DNA of 7,301 bases from Dethiosulfatibacter sp. (GCA_030591825.1 JAUVAG010000049.1:1-7301), one strand, 5' to 3'; counted from the stretch's first letter, positions 1 to 6,361 are shown. Notes: generated by a model not told the origin, from the sequence alone. Translations and numbers: made by a program.

Positions 1-377
1 AGATCTATCATTCTGTTAGACATGTTCCTCATAAAGGTTATATCCTTTGAGATTTCAACACTTCCAACTATTTTGCCATTTTCCTTTATTGGATAGGTGG
101 AGTTGACAGCTGCAATCTTCTTACCCTTCTTTGATATGTATTCCTGATATTTTGACTCTATTGCCTCTCCACTTTTAAGAACCTCCATATGGGTACTTTC
201 ATATCCAAGAGCAGGAAGAATCTTAAGAAGGTTCTCTTCCAATACATCTTCCGCAGTCATTCCCTCTATGGAAGCCATGGCCTCGTTGTAAATCAACGTC
301 TTTCCTTCACTGTCCACTACATGTACACCCTCTTCAAGCCTTGAGAGTATCTCTTCATATATCTTGAGTCTGTTCAC
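1..377 (-). CDS. RocR-like sigma-54-dependent regulator, N-terminal PAS region (partial, continues past left edge)
   Basis: Only the first 125 residues are in the window; the gene runs off the left edge. They form a PAS sensor: a short helix (MNRLKIYEEILSRLEEG), then the PAS core with HVVDSEGKTLIYNEAM at about 19-34 and SVEISKDIT at about 106-114. This arrangement (EEGVxVVD, IYNxAMAxIEGM, VNSTxPI, EISKDIT) is what I know from RocR/BkdR-type activators of amino-acid catabolism, which continue into a sigma-54-interacting AAA+ domain and a helix-turn-helix. That C-terminal part is not visible, so a histidine kinase or another PAS protein stays possible. I chose the GTG at 375-377 because AAGGTGG lies 8 bases upstream; an in-frame GTG at 387-389 would lie within that ribosome binding site, and a TAA stop precedes it. 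The antiporter gene lies upstream on the same strand behind a terminator, and the gene has its own promoter with an overlapping palindrome. Confidence 0.72.
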   Translation of the reverse strand, partial: MNRLKIYEEILSRLEEGVHVVDSEGKTLIYNEAMASIEGMTAEDVLEENLLKILPALGYESTHMEVLKSGEAIESKYQEYISKKGKKIAAVNSTYPIKENGKIVGSVEISKDITFMRNMSNRMID

Positions 378-417
378 AGTATCATCCACCTTGATTTTTT
401 TTTATATCCCTTGCAAT

Positions 418-446
418 ATTATATCACCCTTGCATTTTTAAAGCAA
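418..446 (-). promoter_or_regulatory. Sigma-A promoter of the RocR-like gene
   Basis: On the minus strand the -35 is TTGCTT (441-446) and the -10 is TATAAT (418-423), with a 17-base spacer. The predicted start of transcription lies near 411, about 35 bases before the chosen GTG. The -35 overlaps the edge of a long palindrome at 443-475, which suggests control by a protein bound there. Confidence 0.65.
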
Positions 447-475
447 AATATTTTGCGCAAAATATTTTCTTTTGC
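443..475. promoter_or_regulatory. Palindromic operator or activator site (24-bp perfect palindrome plus extra GCAAAA/TTTTGC arms)
   Basis: Positions 445-468 form a perfect 24-bp palindrome, AAAATATTTTGC followed by its reverse complement. Seen another way, GCAAAATATTTTGC (443-456) is followed directly by a second GCAAAA...TTTTGC unit spread over 457-475. This is an ordered tandem of half-sites, not simple AT-richness. It abuts and overlaps the -35 of the RocR-like gene. RocR of Bacillus binds paired inverted repeats and represses its own gene, so an autoregulatory or enhancer site is the natural reading. I found no convincing -24/-12 sigma-54 promoter in this window. Confidence 0.55.
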
Positions 476-515
476 AAGAAAACCCTTTCTTCCTTCAATC
501 CAATTTTTTACAACC

Positions 516-541
516 AAAAACCGGCTTGTGAAAGCCGGCCA
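516..541 (-). terminator. Intrinsic terminator of the NhaC-family gene
   Basis: A 7-bp stem, CCGGCTT (521-527) with AAGCCGG (532-538), closes a four-base loop. On the minus strand it is followed by TTTTTGG. It lies about 55 bases past the antiporter stop codon and before the regulator promoter, separating the two transcription units. Confidence 0.8.
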
Positions 542-592
542 AAAGAAAACAAAATTAAATTTTTATTGTGTTTCATCTAAATACTATGTTTT

Positions 593-2167
593 TTAGTTTG
601 CTTTTTCATTGATACCTAATGTTTCATCATCTTTCTTACCTATTACAAACAATACCCCTATCATCAATACTACACCAAGAGGTATAAGTATTACTGGCGA
701 AATTCCCATGAACCCGTAAAGTACATACATTATAAGCGCTGTTCCTGCTGCTAGTAGCGCATATGGTATTTGTGTAGCTACGTGGTCTATATGGTCTGCT
801 CCTGCGAATATTGATGCAAGAACTGTTGTATCCGATATTGGTGAACAGTGGTCTCCAAATATTGCTCCCGAGAATACTACTCCAGCCATCATAACTGCAG
901 TTTGATAATCTCCAGTTACCTTGTATGTAAGTGGTATTGCTATAGGAGTAAGTATTGTCATTGTTCCCCACGATGTTCCAGTAGCAAATGATATTCCCAT
1001 ACCAAACAGGAATATCACTATTGGTATCATACCAAATGTCAAGGAATCTCCAAGAAGTGTAACTATGAATCCGGCAAGGTCCATATCTCCTGTGATTGAA
1101 CCAAGTGACCAGGCAAGAACTAGAATAACACACGCAAGAAGCATAAGCTTCATACCATCTATAAGGCTGTCCATAGTCTGCTTAATGCTCATTGTTCTTG
1201 TTCCAAGAGCCATTACTATACCTGCAAAAGTCATTGAGAATGCTCCCCAAAGAAGTGCTGTTGCAGCGTCTGCGTTACCAAGAATCGCCATTAGGCCTTG
1301 TCCCCGAGTTTCATCAGAAAGTCCTGTAGAATAGAATCCAACAAGGGTTACTGCTACAAGAGCGATTATTGGAATGAAGAAAGTACTTATTCTAGGAACT
1401 GCACCCTTTACAGGCTCTCCCAACTCTGTACCTACATCCATCATCGGACTTGCGCCGTCTCTGCTTATTTTTCCTTCTTTCATTGCTCTGGTTTCAGCCT
1501 TTAGCATAGGTCCGAAATCTCTTCCTGAAATTGATACTATACCAACGAAGATTACTGCGAAGATGCAGTAAAGGTTTAAAGGTATACCGCTTACATATGC
1601 CGCAAATGGAGTTATCTGATCAGTTGTTATTCCAGCAACTTCCATTCCCGAACCAATCATACCTATCTGGAATGCAATCCAGTCAGAAATAAAAAATGTT
1701 GCTACTGGTGCAGCTGTAGAGTCAAGTATGTAAGAAAGCTTCTCTGAAGAAAGCTTGTGCTCTTCAGAAATGTCTCTGAATACGTTACCTACTATTGCCG
1801 CATTACAGTAGTCGTTAAAAAATACTATAATTCCTAAAAGCCATGCTCCAACTGAGGCACCTTTTTTTGTCTTGATTTTTGTTCTAGCCCAGTCTGTCAA
1901 AGCCTTACTACCATTCAGTCTCCAAATGTATGCAATTCCCGCACCCATTAGAAGGTTAAATATCAAAAGTCTTGCATTCCAATCATCTGTAACCTGAGCC
2001 ACTATAGTCTCAAGAGAATATCCAGCTGCTGCCAGAGGATTAAATCCTGAAATGATAAGTGCACCTGTAAAAATACCTGCAAACAACGAAATCAAAACTC
2101 GTTTTGTCACGAAACATAAAATAATCGCTACTACTGGTGGTAAAACCGCTAACCAACCATAATCCAT
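593..2167 (-). CDS. NhaC-family Na+/H+ antiporter
   Basis: This is a 524-residue polytopic membrane protein, the normal length for the NhaC family of secondary transporters, which exchange Na+ for H+ and in some members move an organic substrate (MleN malate/lactate; other members amino acids). Visible family motifs are FFNDYCNAAIVGNVFRDIS (116-134), FATGTSWGTM (394-403) and GAIFGDHCSPISDTTVL (434-450), the last with the conserved GDHCSPISD core. Hydrophobic segments run from about residue 5 to a last helix at about 489-509, ending in a charged tail. The ATG at 2165-2167 follows GAAAGGGG at about 9 bases. Its own promoter lies at 2237-2265 and a terminator at 516-541. The substrate cannot be told from sequence; the RocR-like neighbour hints at amino-acid metabolism, but that is inference only. 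Confidence 0.93.
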   Translation of the reverse strand: MDYGWLAVLPPVVAIILCFVTKRVLISLFAGIFTGALIISGFNPLAAAGYSLETIVAQVTDDWNARLLIFNLLMGAGIAYIWRLNGSKALTDWARTKIKTKKGASVGAWLLGIIVFFNDYCNAAIVGNVFRDISEEHKLSSEKLSYILDSTAAPVATFFISDWIAFQIGMIGSGMEVAGITTDQITPFAAYVSGIPLNLYCIFAVIFVGIVSISGRDFGPMLKAETRAMKEGKISRDGASPMMDVGTELGEPVKGAVPRISTFFIPIIALVAVTLVGFYSTGLSDETRGQGLMAILGNADAATALLWGAFSMTFAGIVMALGTRTMSIKQTMDSLIDGMKLMLLACVILVLAWSLGSITGDMDLAGFIVTLLGDSLTFGMIPIVIFLFGMGISFATGTSWGTMTILTPIAIPLTYKVTGDYQTAVMMAGVVFSGAIFGDHCSPISDTTVLASIFAGADHIDHVATQIPYALLAAGTALIMYVLYGFMGISPVILIPLGVVLMIGVLFVIGKKDDETLGINEKAN

Positions 2168-2236
2168 AATTGTCGCCCCTTTCTTGTTTCTCTTTTGTTT
2201 TTTGGTTTTTTGTTTTTAAAGAATGAACACTAAATA

Positions 2237-2265
2237 ATTATACACCCTTTACAAAATAAAATCAA
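2237..2265 (-). promoter_or_regulatory. Sigma-A promoter of the NhaC-family gene
   Basis: On the minus strand the -35 TTGATT (2260-2265) and the -10 TATAAT (2237-2242) are 17 bases apart. Transcription would begin near 2230, leaving a leader of about 60 bases that is strikingly A-rich and poor in G and C until the ribosome binding site at 2176-2183. Confidence 0.75.
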
Positions 2266-2304
2266 GGTTCAAGGAGGATTTTGAATGTTATCCCAAACCT
2301 TTTA

Positions 2305-3645
2305 TCACTTAATTCTTTTTTTTCTTATTGTTTTTTTAGTGAATAAATAGGAAAAGCTGCCGCTGATTATATATGATATTAGAAGTGCAATGAAAATCCC
2401 TTTGATTCCTATATATCTTGACATTGTAACCGCCAGAGGTATGCAGATTACAAACATTTGAACAGACGAAAAAAGTGCTGCATAGAAGGGTTTGTTCACA
2501 GCATTAAGAATGGATGCATTGTTCAGGAGCATTCCCTGGAATCCATATCCTATAGGTAAAATTGTAAGATAAAGAATTGTTATTTTGTTTACTTCCATAT
2601 TGTCATTGAATAGAGGTGCTATCTTGTCGGCCAGAAATATCATGAGAACAAAAATAAAAATACTGTACTTAAACATAGTCTTCCTGACATAGTTCATTCC
2701 TTCAATGATTCTGTAGTCCTTTTTTGCACCATAATTCTGTCCGGCAAAAGGCACCATGACATTTGACATGGCATTGACAAAGGCAAGGAGAAAATATTCA
2801 ATTTTCGTTCCAACTCCATATCCTGCAACTGCTTCATATCCATATGCAGATATGAGCCTTGTGATTATTCCTACGCTTACAGGAGTAATTATTCTAACAA
2901 TGGCAGCAGGTATCCCAACATAAAGTATCTGCTTCCAGGATTCATATGCATCCTTTAATTCCCTTATTCTGAATTTCACGACCTTGTCCCTGAATATGAG
3001 AACGTATAGAGCCACAGTAAAGGTGATCATCCTGCTAAATACTGTTGCAAGGGCAGCTCCTTTTATACCCATTTCTGGGAAAGGTCCGATGCCGAAAATA
3101 AAGAGAGGGTCCAGTATCACATTAACGGTCGCAGCAATGGTCATTATGATGGAAGGAGTCTTTGTATCTCCAAGGGATCTTATTATATAGTTTCCTACCA
3201 TTGGAACAACAACGAAAGGCATTCCAAGATACCATATGGACATGTATTCCCTTATGTATCCCATAACATCGTTACCCGCTCCAAGAAGTGTGAATATCTG
3301 ATCTATGGTATTCAATCCAAGAATTGTCGCTATAACTACGAAGCAAAAAGACAGAAACAATCCGTCTGTAGACGTCTTCACCAATAATTTATGATTTCCA
3401 CTTCCGGCAGCACGAGATACTATTGAAGCCGTTCCTATACCCATTCCAAGGGCTACGCTGTTTATTATCAAAACAACGGGAAAGGTGAAGGATATGGCTG
3501 CCAGCTGGTCCATTCCAAGTCTTCCTATGAAATATGTATCCGTAAGATTAAATATAACAAGACTTAGCATGCCGAATATCATTGGAATGGTAAGCCTGAT
3601 AATTGTTTTGTCTACTCTGTGATCTGTTAAGTTATTCTTTTCCAT
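2305..3645 (-). CDS. MATE-family multidrug/cation exporter
   Basis: At 446 residues this has the usual length of a MATE (multi-antimicrobial extrusion) transporter, with about 12 hydrophobic segments in two homologous halves. Such proteins export cationic compounds in exchange for Na+ or H+. Signatures are FNLTDTYFIGRLGMDQLAA (32-50), RSLGDTKTP (156-164), NVILDPLFIFGIG (175-187), GAALATVFSR (196-205) at the end of the first half, and NVMVPFAGQNYGAKK (295-309) in the second. Asp36 occupies the position of the acidic residue important in N-lobe transport. The ATG at 3643-3645 follows AGGTG at 10 bases, and the C-terminus is strongly basic (KKTIRKKRIK). An extended -10 promoter precedes it and no terminator follows it, so readthrough into the antiporter gene is possible. 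The exported compound is unknown. Confidence 0.92.
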   Translation of the reverse strand: MEKNNLTDHRVDKTIIRLTIPMIFGMLSLVIFNLTDTYFIGRLGMDQLAAISFTFPVVLIINSVALGMGIGTASIVSRAAGSGNHKLLVKTSTDGLFLSFCFVVIATILGLNTIDQIFTLLGAGNDVMGYIREYMSIWYLGMPFVVVPMVGNYIIRSLGDTKTPSIIMTIAATVNVILDPLFIFGIGPFPEMGIKGAALATVFSRMITFTVALYVLIFRDKVVKFRIRELKDAYESWKQILYVGIPAAIVRIITPVSVGIITRLISAYGYEAVAGYGVGTKIEYFLLAFVNAMSNVMVPFAGQNYGAKKDYRIIEGMNYVRKTMFKYSIFIFVLMIFLADKIAPLFNDNMEVNKITILYLTILPIGYGFQGMLLNNASILNAVNKPFYAALFSSVQMFVICIPLAVTMSRYIGIKGIFIALLISYIISGSFSYLFTKKTIRKKRIK

Positions 3646-3704
3646 ATCTGTATTTCACCTCGCAGGTTCAAGTATTTCATGTTTATGAATCCATGTACTT
3701 TATT

Positions 3705-3713
3705 ATTATACCA
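3705..3713 (-). promoter_or_regulatory. Extended -10 promoter of the MATE gene
   Basis: The minus strand reads TGGTATAAT, a perfect -10 with the TGn extension (plus coordinates 3705-3713). No good -35 is present at 16 to 18 bases, as expected for extended -10 promoters. The leader of about 50 bases contains a small hairpin, TTCAT/ATGAA. Confidence 0.6.
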
Positions 3714-3751
3714 AAAAAATCGCATATCCACTAGACTGGCTTCCTAAACCC

Positions 3752-3781
3752 AAAAAAATACGGCCATAAAGGCCGTATTTT
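3752..3781 (-). terminator. Intrinsic terminator of rpmE
   Basis: An 11-bp perfect stem, AAAATACGGCC (3755-3765) with GGCCGTATTTT (3771-3781), closes a five-base loop. On the minus strand a run of seven T follows the GC core. It lies just past the rpmE stop codon. The T-rich right flank (TTTTGTTTTG) means it could also stop plus-strand transcription. Confidence 0.85.
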
Positions 3782-3799
3782 GTTTTGTATTCGCTTTGT

Positions 3800-3997
3800 C
3801 TATCTTTTGTATTTCTTCTTGAATTTATCAACACGTCCACCTGCATCAATGAACTTCTGCTTTCCAGTAAAGAAAGGATGACATTCGGAACAAATTTCCA
3901 CTCTGATCTCATCATCTACAGAACCAGTTTCAAAAGTGTTTCCACAAGCACAGTGTACTTTTACTACTTTGTATTCAGGTTGTATTTCTTTTTTCAT
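3800..3997 (-). CDS. rpmE: 50S ribosomal protein L31, zinc-binding type
   Basis: This 65-residue protein is ribosomal protein bL31, a large-subunit component that helps bridge the subunits. It carries all four zinc ligands of the C+ form: CAC at 16-18 and CSEC at 36-39, followed by the family signature [12 protein letters not shown] at 40-51 and a basic tail. Zinc-type L31 can act as a cellular zinc store and is replaced by a Cys-less paralogue in some bacteria when zinc is scarce; no paralogue is in this window. The ATG at 3995-3997 follows AAAGAGGTG at 7 bases. The gene sits 117 bases past rho, a pairing common in Gram-positive bacteria, but has its own strong promoter (4069-4097) and a terminator (3752-3781), so it can be expressed independently of rho. 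Confidence 0.97.
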   Translation of the reverse strand: MKKEIQPEYKVVKVHCACGNTFETGSVDDEIRVEICSECHPFFTGKQKFIDAGGRVDKFKKKYKR

Positions 3998-4068
3998 GCT
4001 TTTTCACCTCTTTCCAAATAAGCTTATATCTAAAATGATACTTTGATTTCTTTTTTTAACACCCTAAA

Positions 4069-4097
4069 ATTATAGCATAGGATGTAGTTTATTTCAA
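4069..4097 (-). promoter_or_regulatory. Strong sigma-A promoter of rpmE
   Basis: On the minus strand the -35 is TTGAAA (4092-4097) and the -10 is TATAAT (4069-4074), spaced 17 bases, with a TGC extension directly upstream of the -10. This is among the best promoters in the window, fitting a ribosomal protein gene. The leader is about 65 bases long, AT-rich, with no obvious strong hairpin. Confidence 0.75.
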
Positions 4098-4114
4098 TAT
4101 GTTTTTTGCCTATT

Positions 4115-5455
4115 CTACTTTTTATTTCTATCCAGATTCATTATCTTCTTTGCATTATCAATGAATTCCATATTGTTTTTAGTGACCGTTAAACCGCTTA
4201 GGAATTTCTCAGTTACATAATCAGTCGCATAGTTACTGAGAGCCTTCCTAAGATACCATACAGTTTGAAGCTCGTGCTGGTCAAGTAGAAGATCTTCCCT
4301 TCTAGTACTTGACTTGTTGATATCAAGGGCTGGGAATACTCTTTTTTCAGACAGCTTCCTGTCAAGATGTATCTCCATATTTCCTGTTCCCTTGAATTCC
4401 TCGAAAATTACATCATCCATTCTACTTCCAGTCTCTATAAGGGCGGTAGCAAGTATAGTAAGACTTCCACCGTTTTCTATGTTTCTTGCGGCACCGAAGA
4501 ATCTCTTTGGATTGTGAAGTGCTCCAGGGTCAAGTCCCCCAGACAACGTCCTTCCGGTAGGCGGAATTGTAAGGTTGTATGCCCTTGCAAGCCTTGTTAT
4601 GCTGTCAAGAAGTATAACGACATCCTTTCCGTGCTCCACAAGTCTCTTTGCCCTTTCAAGTACCATTTCAGCCACCTTTATATGATGCCTTGGCAACTCG
4701 TCAAAGGTTGAATATACAACATCTCCCTTTACGGATCTTTGCATGTCCGTAACTTCTTCAGGTCTTTCATCTATAAGAAGTATTATCAACTCAAGTTCAG
4801 GGTGGTTTTCAGCTATTGCATTTGCAACACTTTTCATGAGGGTTGTCTTTCCTGCCTTCGGCGGAGCCACTATCATTCCCCTCTGTCCCCTTCCTATAGG
4901 AGATATTATGTCCATTATTCTCATGGACAGTCTCATCTGGCTTGTTTCAAGTTTTATCCTTTCATCCGGAAATATAGGTACTAATTTGTCAAAATCAGGT
5001 CTTTTCACTGCAGATTCCGGGTTCAGGTCATTTATCTTTTTTACATACAACAATGCATTGTATTTTTCTCCCTGCTTTGCAGGCCTGGTGATTCCACTCA
5101 CCTTGTCTCCAGTCCTCATCCTGAATCTTCTTATTTGGGATGGAGAAACATAAACGTCTTCATCGCTGGAAAGGTAGTTGTGTCTTCTCAGGAAGCCGTA
5201 ACCATCCATATGAATTTCAAGTATTCCTGTAGCTTCAAGAATCTCATCACTTTTATCAACTTCTTCGTTGAGTCTGTCCGGCAGACTACTCTTGTGCTTT
5301 TCCTTTTCATCCTGGATTTTAATCTTCTCCAGATTTTTTTTGATTTCTTCAATCAGTTCACTTTTCTTATATTTGGATATGTTTTGTATTCCCTTCTCCT
5401 TGGCCATTACCTTAAGATCAACGAGCTTCATATCCTTTAGTTCATTTATATTCAC
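4115..5455 (-). CDS. rho: Transcription termination factor Rho
   Basis: This is a 446-residue Rho, the hexameric RNA-dependent ATPase/helicase that ends transcription at untranslated RNA. In order: a Rho N-terminal helical domain (about 5-42), a charged linker (43-70), the cold-shock-like RNA-binding domain (about 73-142, with GYGFLR and [11 protein letters not shown]), and the RecA-like motor. The motor shows Walker [10 protein letters not shown] (197-205), [10 protein letters not shown] (226-235) with the likely catalytic Glu230, Walker B VVILLDS (279-285), the central-channel region KRFFGAARN (317-325) and the arginine finger region EKRVFPALD (370-378, Arg372). No key residue is missing. 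The start is GTG at 5453-5455, with AGGAGG (5461-5466) 5 bases upstream; no in-frame ATG is closer than codon 9. A possible promoter lies at 5803-5831, giving an unusually long leader. Confidence 0.97.
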   Translation of the reverse strand: MNINELKDMKLVDLKVMAKEKGIQNISKYKKSELIEEIKKNLEKIKIQDEKEKHKSSLPDRLNEEVDKSDEILEATGILEIHMDGYGFLRRHNYLSSDEDVYVSPSQIRRFRMRTGDKVSGITRPAKQGEKYNALLYVKKINDLNPESAVKRPDFDKLVPIFPDERIKLETSQMRLSMRIMDIISPIGRGQRGMIVAPPKAGKTTLMKSVANAIAENHPELELIILLIDERPEEVTDMQRSVKGDVVYSTFDELPRHHIKVAEMVLERAKRLVEHGKDVVILLDSITRLARAYNLTIPPTGRTLSGGLDPGALHNPKRFFGAARNIENGGSLTILATALIETGSRMDDVIFEEFKGTGNMEIHLDRKLSEKRVFPALDINKSSTRREDLLLDQHELQTVWYLRKALSNYATDYVTEKFLSGLTVTKNNMEFIDNAKKIMNLDRNKK

Positions 5456-5466
5456 AGTTTCCTCCT

Positions 5467-5802
5467 GTGTATAATCGGATGCACAAAAACATCCAATGGT
5501 ATTTTATTAAATCCATCATTGTACTAATTCATTATTTATTGATGATTATGCGAAACAAAGAAACATACTTAAGAAAATTCCCTGACGAAGGATTAATCGC
5601 GAGAGTTGTTTACATCTCGGGAAAGTTAAAAATACATAATACCTTGAAACTTTGGTATTATGAGGTTAAGGAAACTTTCCATCGCATCTTAACAACCGCT
5701 AACGCGGTTAACGCAGCGTAGCTACTTTCTTGTTAGCTCTGTTTTTTAGTAAGGTTTTGGGAAAATCACCGATCGGTAAATGATAAGTAAATTAATATGT
5801 TA
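5467..5802. other. Gene-free structured region: possible long rho leader or structured RNA
   Basis: No credible protein gene is seen here. The stretch contains several exact inverted repeats: CGAGA/TCTCG (5600-5604 with 5615-5619); GGAAAGTT/AACTTTCC (5620-5627 with 5673-5680) enclosing CATAATACC/GGTATTATG (5635-5643 with 5654-5662); GTTAAG/CTTAAC (5665-5670 with 5688-5693), which together with the preceding outer stem gives a pseudoknot topology; and AACCGC/GCGGTT (5694-5699 with 5704-5709). A 10-bp palindrome ACCGATCGGT lies at 5768-5777. On the minus strand the 9-bp hairpin is followed by TATTTTTAA, so it could act as an attenuator before rho. I do not recognise a known RNA family. The strand of the RNA is unresolved. 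Confidence 0.4.
5714..5747 (+). terminator. Possible plus-strand intrinsic terminator in the rho-upstream region
   Basis: CAG (5714-5716) and AGCTAC (5720-5725) can pair with GTTAGCT (5732-5738) and CTG (5739-5741), allowing a three-base and a one-base bulge and a six-base loop. Six T (5742-5747) follow at once. The imperfect stem keeps confidence low. If real, it would end a plus-strand RNA crossing the structured region. Confidence 0.35.
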
Positions 5803-5831
5803 ATAATATCACTAGAATGGCTGTACGTCAA
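5803..5831 (-). promoter_or_regulatory. Strong sigma-A promoter reading toward rho
   Basis: On the minus strand the -35 TTGACG (5826-5831) and the -10 TATTAT (5803-5808) are exactly 17 bases apart. It lies between the stop of the small membrane protein gene (5871) and rho, so transcripts would start near 5796 and carry about 340 bases before the rho GTG. A 12-bp palindrome, TCAATATATTGA (5828-5839), overlaps the -35 and could be an operator. Confidence 0.6.
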
Positions 5832-5870
5832 TATATTGATGGCAATAATTTGGCTCAAAATCAGCTATAA

Positions 5871-6230
5871 TCAATAATATTTGCTTTTTTTCCTGAAGGA
5901 AGCAATAATCATAACTCCTATTATTATAAAAGGTACTCCAAATATAAGCGCAGCATCAATATCATCAGCACCGCCTCCTAGTATCATATAAATAGCGTTA
6001 AAAACTCCTCCACCCATTATTATAAAGCCTCCAAGCTTTACATTTTTGAAGGAAACCATCAGTCCTATGAACATTACAAAAAAAGAAGCAATCATAATCA
6101 TAAGCTTTACCGGCAATCCAGTTAAACTGAAGCCTTCGTCACCTACTGATTCAAAAATAAAAAACGACATGAAAAATCCAAAGAGCAGAATAAAGAGAAA
6201 TCTTCCTCCCACACCCATTAATTTTTTCAA
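5871..6230 (-). CDS. Small four-helix membrane protein of unknown function
   Basis: I do not recognise a function. From the chosen start the product is 119 residues with four hydrophobic segments. Counted from an upstream GTG at 6248 these lie at about 16-33, 46-66, 72-91 and 98-118, with a basic tail RKKSKYY. Glycine-rich stretches (GGFIIMGGG, ILGGG) suggest close helix packing. I prefer the TTG at 6228-6230 because AAAAGAGGTG ends 5 bases upstream of it; the GTG at 6246-6248, giving 125 residues, has only a weak GAG-type site. Starting at TTG the protein begins MKKLMGVGGRFL, typical of small membrane proteins in Firmicutes. It is divergent from the radical SAM gene and has an extended -10 promoter with an inverted repeat at its transcription start. 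No clear terminator follows, so some readthrough into rho is possible. Confidence 0.75.
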   Translation of the reverse strand: MKKLMGVGGRFLFILLFGFFMSFFIFESVGDEGFSLTGLPVKLMIMIASFFVMFIGLMVSFKNVKLGGFIIMGGGVFNAIYMILGGGADDIDAALIFGVPFIIIGVMIIASFRKKSKYY

Positions 6231-6255
6231 AGCTGCACCTCTTTTCACAATTTCT

Positions 6256-6271
6256 CAGCTGTAGACAGCTG
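6256..6271. promoter_or_regulatory. Inverted repeat at the transcription start of the small membrane protein gene
   Basis: CAGCTGT (6256-6262) and ACAGCTG (6265-6271) form a perfect 7-bp inverted repeat with a two-base centre. It begins 3 bases past the -10 (6275-6280) and spans the predicted start of transcription. The tight spacing suits a dimeric protein binding DNA better than an RNA hairpin. Confidence 0.45.
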
Positions 6272-6274
6272 GTG

Positions 6275-6283
6275 ATTATAACA
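6275..6283 (-). promoter_or_regulatory. Extended -10 promoter of the small membrane protein gene
   Basis: The minus strand reads TGTTATAAT, a perfect -10 with TGn extension. A second TATAAT lies 8 bases upstream (6283-6288). Neither has a convincing -35. Transcription would start near 6268, about 38 bases before the TTG start. Confidence 0.5.
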
Positions 6284-6361
6284 TTATACTACTTTTTTTA
6301 GTTTAATTCATTAAAAACCTGTTCCTTAATTTCATATGCCTAATAATTCATTTAATAATTG

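Noticed and set aside
378..592. Possible sigma-54 promoter (TGGCAC-N5-TTGC type) near the RocR-like gene
   Set aside because: Neither strand shows GG and GC elements at the right spacing; the sigma-A promoter explains the gene, and targets are probably outside the window.
636..1133. Long antisense and other-frame reading frames within the antiporter, MATE and rho genes
   Set aside because: They are out of frame with clear family proteins, have low-complexity or unrecognisable products and lack ribosome binding sites.
4410..4430. Arg345 of Rho in TGSRMDD where E. coli Rho has Lys336, a bicyclomycin contact
   Set aside because: I recall Arg at this place in Gram-positive Rho proteins such as that of Bacillus, so it is not evidence for altered drug response.
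5469..5498. TTGGAT and TATACA spaced 17 bases on the minus strand directly before the rho ribosome binding site
   Set aside because: Transcription would start inside or next to the AGGAGG, leaving no room for ribosome binding, and the -10 is poor.
5579..5592. CTGACGA on the plus strand, matching the hammerhead ribozyme core CUGANGA
   Set aside because: The required GAAA plus correctly placed stems II and III cannot be formed convincingly; a seven-base match is expected by chance.
5626..5682. An 18-codon minus-strand frame (begins MESFLNL) inside the putative rho leader, a possible leader peptide
   Set aside because: No ribosome binding site precedes its ATG, and the start lies in a paired arm.
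5467..5721. An 84-codon plus-strand reading frame beginning with GTG in the rho-upstream region
   Set aside because: It has no ribosome binding site, runs through all the inverted repeats, and its translation resembles no family I know. The repeats explain the stretch better than coding does.
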